Positions 1 through 8,124 of a stretch of DNA of 40,049 bases are shown piece by piece; the stretch's first letter is position 1; each line of letters opens with the position of its first letter. Source of the stretch: Deltaproteobacteria bacterium RBG_13_61_14 (lineage in GTDB: Bacteria; RBG-13-61-14); NCBI GenBank assembly GCA_001797815.1, contig MGQK01000056.1:1-40049 (forward strand), given 5' to 3'. The notes under the pieces were generated by a model. It searched no databases, had not been told where the DNA came from, and was given only the letters and a program-made list of their open reading frames with translations. A program made the position numbers and the translations under genes.

Positions 1-370
1 ACCAAGGGACTCCGCCGACCTGCCTATGCCCGCCGGAGCTGGCTTCGCGCAGTATCCGACGCGCAAAAGCGCTTTGGCGACGGCGCGGCGGGAGTGCTTC
101 GTCCCTCGCGGAGGCGGACGGGAGCGGGCCAATATTTCAACTGGCGGCAGCCGGCCCCCACCGGCAGGTGGCCGCGGCTCTGAGATTTCTGCCCTTGATC
201 CCGCCTTGGCGGGAGAAAGGGCCCAGTTTCCCCCACCGGCAGGTGGCCCCCGGCGGCTCGATGATTTAAGCCCGCGACCAGCGGTCCTTCGACCCTGAGC
301 TCAGGCCGAAGCGGGAGCAGGCCAAGGTTGAGTCCAGGGATCATCCCTGGAAACTGCAACAAACTTGCAT

Positions 371-399
371 AAAGGGGAGCTTGGGCAACTCCCCTTTTT
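371..399 (+). terminator. Rho-independent terminator (AAAGGGGAG-loop-CTCCCCTTT followed by T-tract)
   Basis: Perfect 9-bp inverted repeat 371-379/389-397 with 9-nt loop and TTTTT on the + strand. Confidence 0.75.
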
Positions 400-717
400 C
401 ATGGAGTTTTTTCTGAATTAGCAAGAAATTTCAGAAGGTTGGCTTTTCACTAGATTTCATCCAGTTAGGATCATTTTCATCAGCTTTTTAACTGCTTTTA
501 CTCTAAATGGACACCTTTTGGACACCTTGAGCTATTGAACCCAAGGGCATTATCAAAGCGTAAAGGGGAATGTCATGCCACTCCATACGCTTTACTAGAG
601 AGAAGGTTCTGAACGAGAGATTAAGGACAATCGTAAAAGCAGCGATAGTCTTGTCACTTCAGGGTAGCGGTCAGTAGCGCATGCTTCACCGGTCGCCCAC
701 AGATTCGTGAGAGGAGC

Positions 718-1296
718 TTAAAAGCCCGGCTCGATATCGCAGCGGGCCTCGTAGAGGTTCTGCCAGGCAATAAACAATTTCATGCCATTTTGGCCTGAAT
801 GATCAATCGTGTTTACCACGGAAGAAAACCTGCCGTCAGCGGCGATCATCGCCTGACAACGGATGTTCACCTGTTCTCCCTCTCGTCGTTGGCAATGCAA
901 GGTGAGGCCTTCCCAGCCTTCATCGAATGCCACGAGGGTGGCTGCATCCATCAGCCGGCCCCCTGATTGATCGCACAGCCATTTATCAAAACGGTTCCTC
1001 CAAACGCTCTAGGCGCCAGTTCCGATGGGCGTTGCCAGCATTCTTCCGCTAGAAAAATGCCAACGCATCGCCTTGAAATAATCCGGTTGAGCGAAAATTT
1101 CAGGTGGGGGAGTTCCGAAATGCTCCTTGATCAAGGCAATGGATTTGGGTATCAGCAAACCCGAACATGGCTTGTGCCGTGGCAGCCTTTTTCTTTCCAC
1201 AATGATGACGGCGCTAATTCCACTCTTGAGCAGGGATCGGGCTGCTGACGCTCCCGCCGGGCCCGCCCCGACCACCGCGACTTCGCAATCAACCAT
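718..1296 (-). pseudogene. Geranylgeranyl-reductase-family FAD oxidoreductase, interrupted by in-frame TAG and truncated at the C-terminus
   Basis: N-terminal Rossmann motif VAVVGAGPAGASAARSLLKSG. ORFs 1009-1296 and 718-951 are in the same frame, separated by one TAG at 1009-1011; read-through gives ...GTGA*SVWRNRFDKWLCDQSGGRLMDAA. Total about 192 codons, versus an expected ~380 for the family. Confidence 0.75.
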
Positions 1297-2188
1297 CTGC
1301 TCCTCCTTTATAGTTTTTACGACTCGAGGCGAGACCGATAAACCTTAGAACGATGTAATCCCGAATCCAATCCGGCAGCACCTTCGACATCACTATCTGT
1401 AGTCTGGCGTCCCATCCGACGATGTAACGAGTTTTCGGTTTGCCTGTAGTAAGAGCATGAGCCACGACTCTGGCCACTGCGATAGGATCAATTCCGCTTT
1501 TTTCCATTTTCGCCGAGGCCTTCAAAACCAAGTCCAAGCTGGCGCCGTAAAGGTTGCGCACTTTCGTCGCAAGTTCATGTGTCCTTTGCTCAGATATCTT
1601 CCTGGTTTTTGACCAGATAGGCGTTGAAATATTGCCGGGGGTAACGATGATAACTGGAAGGTCAAAAGGGCGAAGCTCCATCCGCAGGGAGTCGGAAAGC
1701 ACTTCCATCGCCGCCTTGGATGCGCAATATGGGCCCATGAAAGGCACGGATTGTCTGCCCCCGATTGAGGTAATGTTGACTATTCGGCCTTTGCATTTTT
1801 TAAGCAAGGGGAGGAAAGCCTGGGTGACGGCGACCTGCCCCATCAGGTTGACATGGAATTGTTCCCACAAGTCGTCTTTTCTAATAAATTCCAGCGGTCC
1901 GGTGACGACGATTCCCGCATTATTGACCAGGCCGGCCAGCCCTTTTTCTCCGACTGAACTCGCAACAAACTCAGCCGATCTCCGGATCGAATCGTCATCC
2001 GTGACATCAAGAATAATGGGAGTCAGCGGGCCGGATGATCCTTTGATAAGAGCATCTCCGTCGGCCTGATTTCGGACTCCCGCGAAAACCGTAAACCCCA
2101 TGCTGTCCAGAAGAAGAGAGCACGCTCTACCGATCCCGGTTGAACTTCCAGTTATTACTATCGAGCCTCTATGTTGATCTGACTTCAT
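1289..2188 (-). CDS. SDR family NAD(P)-dependent oxidoreductase
   Basis: 299 aa; TGSSTGIG cofactor motif, NNAG, YCASKAA active site (YxxxK). Confidence 0.93.
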   Translation of the reverse strand: MKSDQHRGSIVITGSSTGIGRACSLLLDSMGFTVFAGVRNQADGDALIKGSSGPLTPIILDVTDDDSIRRSAEFVASSVGEKGLAGLVNNAGIVVTGPLEFIRKDDLWEQFHVNLMGQVAVTQAFLPLLKKCKGRIVNITSIGGRQSVPFMGPYCASKAAMEVLSDSLRMELRPFDLPVIIVTPGNISTPIWSKTRKISEQRTHELATKVRNLYGASLDLVLKASAKMEKSGIDPIAVARVVAHALTTGKPKTRYIVGWDARLQIVMSKVLPDWIRDYIVLRFIGLASSRKNYKGGADG

Positions 2189-2206
2189 TAACCGTAAATA
2201 TCCTTG

Positions 2207-3016
2207 TCATCGGAAATGCTCAAGTCTGCGGGCCATGATGACCCCAATGCGATAATAAAGTCGGGGAAAGAACCTTTTTATTGCATAGAGGAGCCGCGCT
2301 TCCGCTCCGATGATTACCAGGAAAGTTTCCTTTTCAATTGTGGAAACAATTTTATTCGCTACAACCTCCGGCGTCCGACCATAACTCTTTACATAGCTGC
2401 CCGGTTTGAATTTAGACCAACCTTTGACGCGGGCATTTTTCTCGAACTCGGTTACAATCCCGGCCGGGCAGATCACAGTTACTCCGATATTGTGCCTGGC
2501 AAGCTCCGCCCGAAGCACCTCGCTCAGTCCAACGATCCCGAACTTCGTTGCGCAGTAAGCGGCGTTTCCCGGCATCGAGATCAGGCCGGCGGCGGAGGCC
2601 ACGTTCACAATATGTCCGCTCCTTCGCTCGATCATATGGGGCAGAACGTAATGGAGACCGTAAATCGTGCCCCACAGGTTGATCCCGACGATCCATTCCC
2701 AGTCTTCGATGGTGTAATCGCCAACCTCTCCGATCAGAGTTACGCCCGCATTGTTGACCAGAAGGTCAAGGTGTCCATATTCTTTGATCGCGGCTTCGGC
2801 CGCGTGTTGCACTTGGCCCTTGTCCGCAACATCGGCCCTGATCGTCATGCATCTCCTGCCAAGCGCTTCAACCTGCTCGAGCGTTTCCTCCAGACCGCTT
2901 TCATTTATGTCTACCAGAGATAAATGCGCGCCATGCCGAGCAAGTTCGACCGCCACGGCCCGTCCGATGCCGCCAGCCGCGCCCGTAACTAAAGCATTTT
3001 TATCCTGCAGGTTCAT
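2207..3016 (-). CDS. SDR family NAD(P)-dependent oxidoreductase
   Basis: TGAAGGIG, NNAG, YCATKFG; start chosen at MNLQDKNALVTG (ORF track starts at 3034). Confidence 0.92.
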   Translation of the reverse strand: MNLQDKNALVTGAAGGIGRAVAVELARHGAHLSLVDINESGLEETLEQVEALGRRCMTIRADVADKGQVQHAAEAAIKEYGHLDLLVNNAGVTLIGEVGDYTIEDWEWIVGINLWGTIYGLHYVLPHMIERRSGHIVNVASAAGLISMPGNAAYCATKFGIVGLSEVLRAELARHNIGVTVICPAGIVTEFEKNARVKGWSKFKPGSYVKSYGRTPEVVANKIVSTIEKETFLVIIGAEARLLYAIKRFFPRLYYRIGVIMARRLEHFR

Positions 3017-3027
3017 GTCAGGTTTAT

Positions 3028-4230
3028 CTACCACTCAATCCCCATGGCCTCGGCCGCCAGGGTTGGCAGATCTCGAACCTTCAACCGGATGGCTTCTTGG
3101 TCGGCTGTTTTTTTCAGGTGTTCAAAACAAACGGGGCATGCAGTAACCAAAGTATCCGCAGCCTGTTGGGCCTCCCGCAACCGCTCTTTGGCCACGGCCC
3201 GGGCAAAATCAGGATAGCAATTCAAGATGACTTTGGCCCCAGCCCCGCAGCAATATGACCATTTTCCACACCTCTCCATCTCTACGAGTTCAAGGCCGGG
3301 AATGCTTTTTAATACTTTTCGCGGCTGCTCATACACCTTGCCATGCCGCCCCAGGAAACAGGGATCGTGGTAAGTTATTTTCCCGTTAATCTCATGGCGG
3401 AAAGCGATCTTTCCTTCTTCGAGCAGTTTCGCCAACAACTCGGTCACATGGATGACCTCGAACGGAAGCTGGCCGACATATCTCGGGTAGTCATTTTTCC
3501 ACATATGATAACCGTGAGCACAAGACAGGATCACCCGCTTCGCCCCGGCCTTTTTCATCGCCTCGACATTATAACGGGCTGATTTTTCCGCCTGGGCGCG
3601 GTTGCCCGACCATCTGGCGAGAAATCCGCAACATCTTTCATTTTCGCCCAGTGATGCGATATTAATTCCAGCCGCCTTTAGGACCCTTATCGTAGCGGTC
3701 GCGGTCTTTGGCAGGCGGTAATTAGCGTAACAGCCGGCGAAGTACATGTCCTCGCCTTCGGCTGGGAGTTTCTCCGGGGTCTTCGCCTTGGCTTTCCTTC
3801 CAAAGATATTATGAAATTCCTTGATGCCAGCATTCATTTCAGGAAGCGGCTCCGGCAGCGCGATCCCTCTTTCGACCACTTCCTCGCGCAAAGCCAAAAT
3901 AGAATGGAGCGGTAAAAAGGTCTGGCAAATCTCGTTGCACATATTGCATCCGGCGCAAGTATAAAGAATCTTTATCAGGTCATCGGAGATCGGGAAGTCC
4001 TTCCTCCAGACGAGCGCCGCCAGCGTCAATCGGCCGAGCGCGGTGTGAGAACGAAACCGGTAATACTCGAAGGAAGGACATTTCTTCGAAGGCGCCTGCC
4101 ATTCAGGTGGGGGCAATTCCCGCCAGTTATGCGGCACAATCGGCCCTCGATAAAAACAGGCCGCGCAATTGAGGCAGAGATTTAACCGCTCCCTGAAATC
4201 CTCCAGTTTGGCTTGAGATAAATCCATCAT
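3028..4230 (-). CDS. (Fe-S)-binding protein with CCG domains (GlcF/HdrD-like)
   Basis: LNLCLNCAACF, CAGCNMCNEICQTF and two CCG motifs (CCGFLARWSG, CCGAGAKV). Confidence 0.88.
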   Translation of the reverse strand: MMDLSQAKLEDFRERLNLCLNCAACFYRGPIVPHNWRELPPPEWQAPSKKCPSFEYYRFRSHTALGRLTLAALVWRKDFPISDDLIKILYTCAGCNMCNEICQTFLPLHSILALREEVVERGIALPEPLPEMNAGIKEFHNIFGRKAKAKTPEKLPAEGEDMYFAGCYANYRLPKTATATIRVLKAAGINIASLGENERCCGFLARWSGNRAQAEKSARYNVEAMKKAGAKRVILSCAHGYHMWKNDYPRYVGQLPFEVIHVTELLAKLLEEGKIAFRHEINGKITYHDPCFLGRHGKVYEQPRKVLKSIPGLELVEMERCGKWSYCCGAGAKVILNCYPDFARAVAKERLREAQQAADTLVTACPVCFEHLKKTADQEAIRLKVRDLPTLAAEAMGIEW

Positions 4231-4243
4231 GACGACCACTCCA

Positions 4244-5686
4244 CTAAAAGCTCCCTGGGCTGAGAATGTTATTGGGATCGAGAGCGCGTTTGATTATTCG
4301 CAGCAATTGGTGCGCGCCAGGTTGATTGGTCCAGGTATAATCGGGCGTGAGCGGCGGCAGCATGGATTGGAACACCCCGCCTCGTTCTCCAAACCACTCC
4401 CGGAACTCATCGCGGCACTTCTGAATCTGTCCGACCCAATACTCATCGTTATAGTCCACGAACGCCCAGGTCTGCGAGCACATCACCTGGCTTTTCATGG
4501 CAAAGCCGTCGAAAACGGCGAAGCGCGGCGACTCCCAGATGTCATACTTTTTCCCGACCTCCATAAGCTTCTGGTAGACCCTGGGGAACCAACTGGTCGG
4601 ATAGGTGAGGCTGTCATAGATATACATGTAGTTGCCCTTGACCACGTCCAGCACCACACGTGAGATGGCGCTGGCGATGGGGTTGGAAACCGGGCAGAAA
4701 AAGGTCGGCCAGATCGCAAAGAATGACTCCGCCAGACCCGGCAACAATTTCCCTCCATATTTTTGGGCAAGATCGTGGACGGCTTTCTCCTTGATAGAAA
4801 GCTCCTCACCGGTCTCCGCGTTGACTGTAAAATAGACGATGAAGTGGCAGTCTTCCGGCAAAGGAGGCAACAGCTTGATATACTCGAGCCCGGCGTATTT
4901 ATATTTGTCGTTGACATGAACGTCGAACATCTCCAAGGCCGTGCCCTCAAGGAGCGTCTGTTTGACCTCTTCAATCCTGGAGAGCGGCCAATAATAAGAA
5001 TGGAAGGCCCAATGTGGGGATCTTTTTAAACACCGATACGCCACCTTGGTCACGATCCCGAATGCGCCGTTAGACTGGGTGAAGAGGCCGACCAGGTCCG
5101 GGCCGGTGATGTAGCGATAGAAGGGACCGAAGTCCTTGTCCGCGTAGGCCATCGAGCCTACAGTGATGATCTCGCCGTCGGGCAGGACCGCCTCGAAGCC
5201 CTCGACCAGGTCAATGTTCCTCCCGTAACGGGTTTTACCGAAAGCGTTTACCGGGGTGATGGCTGAAGCCGCCACATTGGGCCCGGGACCATATTCCGCC
5301 GTGGGCAGCATAAGCCCATGTTTGAACAGTTCCTGGGAGAGCTTGAAAAAACTGCAACCGGCCTCGGCCACCGCTTTCATGTTCTCCGTATCAATCAGGA
5401 TGATCTTCTCCATAGGGGTAAGGTCCAGGAGAATGCCGCCTTGGAGAGGCCCGCCGTGCCCTCCCTGGCCGGCCGCGCCTCGCGGGGTCACTGGTACCTT
5501 GTGATGATTTGCAAGCCTTAAAATCCGCGAGACCTGCTCCGGCGTCTCCGCGATAACCACCACGTCGGGCTTCCTCACCCAGTTCATTCCAAGAAAACAG
5601 GAATAGGAGTACGCCTGACATATCGCGGCAGAGTCGCTTACTCGCTCGGTCCCAATGATTTCTTTAAGTTCTGTCATCAAGTCCAT
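4244..5686 (-). CDS. FAD-binding oxidase/dehydrogenase (GlcD/FAD_binding_4-like)
   Basis: 480 aa; PDVVVIAETPEQVSRILRLANHHKVPVTPRGAAGQGGHGGP PCMH-type FAD-binding region; adjacent to the CCG Fe-S protein. Confidence 0.9.
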   Translation of the reverse strand: MDLMTELKEIIGTERVSDSAAICQAYSYSCFLGMNWVRKPDVVVIAETPEQVSRILRLANHHKVPVTPRGAAGQGGHGGPLQGGILLDLTPMEKIILIDTENMKAVAEAGCSFFKLSQELFKHGLMLPTAEYGPGPNVAASAITPVNAFGKTRYGRNIDLVEGFEAVLPDGEIITVGSMAYADKDFGPFYRYITGPDLVGLFTQSNGAFGIVTKVAYRCLKRSPHWAFHSYYWPLSRIEEVKQTLLEGTALEMFDVHVNDKYKYAGLEYIKLLPPLPEDCHFIVYFTVNAETGEELSIKEKAVHDLAQKYGGKLLPGLAESFFAIWPTFFCPVSNPIASAISRVVLDVVKGNYMYIYDSLTYPTSWFPRVYQKLMEVGKKYDIWESPRFAVFDGFAMKSQVMCSQTWAFVDYNDEYWVGQIQKCRDEFREWFGERGGVFQSMLPPLTPDYTWTNQPGAHQLLRIIKRALDPNNILSPGSF

Positions 5687-5708
5687 AAAAATGTTTCCTT
5701 TGCCTCTT

Positions 5709-6749
5709 CTAGTGCCCCAGGCTTTCGGTGTTGAGCGACAGGTTCGTAATCCTCCTTTTCGGTTCGATCCCGAGAAGCCCGGCCAGGTTCAGCCCGAAGA
5801 TCTTTCTCCTATCATCTTCAGTGATTTCCGGGTATCCATATCCCTTGCGCAGATCTTCAGGAATCTGAAATTCCCGGAAGCCCTTGACCGCGGCGCCCAT
5901 CTGTGCGCTGAACCCCGCGTAGTCAGTGCCCCAAATGATACGGTCAGGACCGATAAAACGAAGGGCCTCGCCGATGATGCTCGCAAATTTTAGCGGCGCG
6001 GTAATGGCCCAGGGTATCAGCAGAGACAGGCACAGGTAGACGTTGGGATGGCCGAGGGCGACCATGTTAAGGTCGTTGCAGTAAGGGTAACCCATATGGA
6101 AGGCGACAAGCTTCAAGTTCGGGAAATCGCGGGCCACGTCATCGAGCAGAATTGGGAGGGCATACTTGCTTTTTCCCGGCGGCACCCAGCAGAACCCGGT
6201 GTGGATGTCGAGCACGATGCCGAGTTCTTCGGCCTTCTTGTAAAACGGCCATAGCTCTGGATCGTTGATGTAGGTATCCTCCGGCGGGTAGAACTTGAAA
6301 ATCTTCGCGCCCTTCTCCTTGACCCAATACTCCAGCTCCCAGATCGTGTTCTCTACGCCCTTGTGCTTGATGGGCGAGACATTCGGCTGATACATGAAAC
6401 GGTTGGGGTTTCCCTCAACGATCTTGGCCATCTCGCCGTTGGTGCACCAACGGCTGGTATATCCGGTGGTGTCCATCATGGACTCCGGGAGCAGGCAGGC
6501 CACGTCCACTCCGTACTTATCCATGGACTTGAGGAGAGTGGCCGGGTCCGCGCTTTTTGTAGCTTCCCAAGGCTCGAGCATGGCCATTGCCTCCGCTGGC
6601 GCGCCGAGCATGAGCGGCCTTGAGATGTTGGCAATCGCCCGCCACCACATCTGCACCCCCGGGAAATGGTTCACCGGTTCCATGTTCCCGATCAAGTGAG
6701 CCTCGGGATCAATCTTGAAATACTCGTCCTTCTTAAATTTTTCCGCCAT
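5709..6749 (-). CDS. Amidohydrolase family protein (amidohydrolase_2 / ACMSD-like)
   Basis: Start at MAEKFKKDEYFKIDPEAHL; LDIHTGF, LVAFHMGYPY, IIWGTDYAG motifs of metal-dependent TIM-barrel hydrolases/decarboxylases. Confidence 0.82.
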   Translation of the reverse strand: MAEKFKKDEYFKIDPEAHLIGNMEPVNHFPGVQMWWRAIANISRPLMLGAPAEAMAMLEPWEATKSADPATLLKSMDKYGVDVACLLPESMMDTTGYTSRWCTNGEMAKIVEGNPNRFMYQPNVSPIKHKGVENTIWELEYWVKEKGAKIFKFYPPEDTYINDPELWPFYKKAEELGIVLDIHTGFCWVPPGKSKYALPILLDDVARDFPNLKLVAFHMGYPYCNDLNMVALGHPNVYLCLSLLIPWAITAPLKFASIIGEALRFIGPDRIIWGTDYAGFSAQMGAAVKGFREFQIPEDLRKGYGYPEITEDDRRKIFGLNLAGLLGIEPKRRITNLSLNTESLGH

Positions 6750-6801
6750 TGGTCTTCCTCCTTGCGATTGGCCGGCGGGAGTTGCCAGCCGTATTAAACC
6801 T

Positions 6802-8124
6802 TCAGGGCATGGCCTGGCAAGAAACCGTGAGCTTTTGTCCCGCCATGTCCTCAATCTCCTTTTCCTTACCCCACTTGAAATCTTCCGGCATAATATAAAA
6901 ACGCACCATATAAACATGGATGCCTTTGCTTAAAAGGTCCACCATCTCCCCGAATTCAGACCCCACCGCGGATCGGGCCGGGCCGTCGTCAACAAAGGAA
7001 ACCCGTTTCAGTCTCGAGTCCCATCCTTCAGGAAAGTGAGTGATAAAATATACACTCAGGCCATTGCCGCTTAGCACACACCAGTCGCGGGGCTCCTGGC
7101 CGATTAAGTGGCCATCTTTGGCATCGGGGACTCCATCTATCTTGACGCCGGCCCGATGGGAGATGTCGTAATAGGTCAAGGGGCGGGCCTGCGGGTTCAA
7201 GAGCATGACGCCGCGGATGTCAAAGGAGGAGAGCATCATGTTGAAATTGAAGGGGATGTCCATGATGACCGGCTGGTCCATGCGGTTGACGTAATAGTGC
7301 TGCTCGGTGCCGCCCTCGCCCTTGATCTTGAACCCGCCGAAGTCCGCGCCGCCGGCACAGCGCCAGAGGACCCGGACAGGGCCGTCCTTGGCGGCAATGG
7401 GCTCGCCGCGGATGAGGTCATAGAAGTCTTTCTCGCCGGCGATACCGATCAGTTTAACCTTGATCCGGGCCGGGGTCTGGTTCCTGATTACCAGGTTCTT
7501 GCTGAAATCCCCTTTGGCGGTCAGGACGCGCAATTCATCAAAGTAGCCCCGATCGGCCGGCTGGGAGAGCTTGTAGCGGCTGGTCTCCACATGGAGTCTC
7601 CCGCCGGAGATGTCCATCTTCACGTAATCGTCCCGGCTGGGAGTCAGCCTGGACTTCAGCAGAAGGTAGGCATAAGCCGTCTTGCCGGAGGTGGGATCGG
7701 TCACGGCCAGCTCCACGGCTTTCTCCGCGCCGGATTCTTTGACCGACTCAGCGCGCGGGCCCAGGTCCCTGGCCATGAACACCAGCTCATCGTCAGCGTC
7801 GAGCCGGCCGTTGTCAACGTCGCGGTCATAGAGACCTTTCTCTCGACCGAGTGGGCTTACCCAATCAAATACATGCTCGCCGTTCCTGACTTCATCCACC
7901 TGGAAGGGGATGGCGCGAAGCTCGCCGTCGCGCAGGGCCGCCAGGAGGAGAGCGGAAATTTCCGTTCCGGCCAATGAGGGCATTTCCCCGCCACGGATGA
8001 TGACGGCGCTTTCCGGGAACAACCCCTGGCTCAGGTCGGGCCCGGGGGACGGGGAAGAAACGGAAATCATGAGAAGAGCGCAGGCGAGGACCGCCGCGGT
8101 TTTCAGGGGGCGCCCCAGAATCAT
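6802..8124 (-). CDS. Exported hypothetical protein
   Basis: Start MILGRPLKTAAVLACALLMISVSS (signal peptide). ATGA overlap with the stop of the molybdopterin oxidoreductase gene implies translational coupling. Confidence 0.7.
   Translation of the reverse strand: MILGRPLKTAAVLACALLMISVSSPSPGPDLSQGLFPESAVIIRGGEMPSLAGTEISALLLAALRDGELRAIPFQVDEVRNGEHVFDWVSPLGREKGLYDRDVDNGRLDADDELVFMARDLGPRAESVKESGAEKAVELAVTDPTSGKTAYAYLLLKSRLTPSRDDYVKMDISGGRLHVETSRYKLSQPADRGYFDELRVLTAKGDFSKNLVIRNQTPARIKVKLIGIAGEKDFYDLIRGEPIAAKDGPVRVLWRCAGGADFGGFKIKGEGGTEQHYYVNRMDQPVIMDIPFNFNMMLSSFDIRGVMLLNPQARPLTYYDISHRAGVKIDGVPDAKDGHLIGQEPRDWCVLSGNGLSVYFITHFPEGWDSRLKRVSFVDDGPARSAVGSEFGEMVDLLSKGIHVYMVRFYIMPEDFKWGKEKEIEDMAGQKLTVSCQAMP

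Noticed and set aside
1009-1011. Pyrrolysine insertion at the in-frame TAG
   Set aside because: The gene is also truncated at the C-terminus and no pyl genes or mttB-type genes are seen; simple decay is more economical.
7108-7977. 289-aa plus-strand ORF opposite the exported protein gene
   Set aside because: Antisense composition artefact; the minus-strand gene has a signal peptide and operon context.
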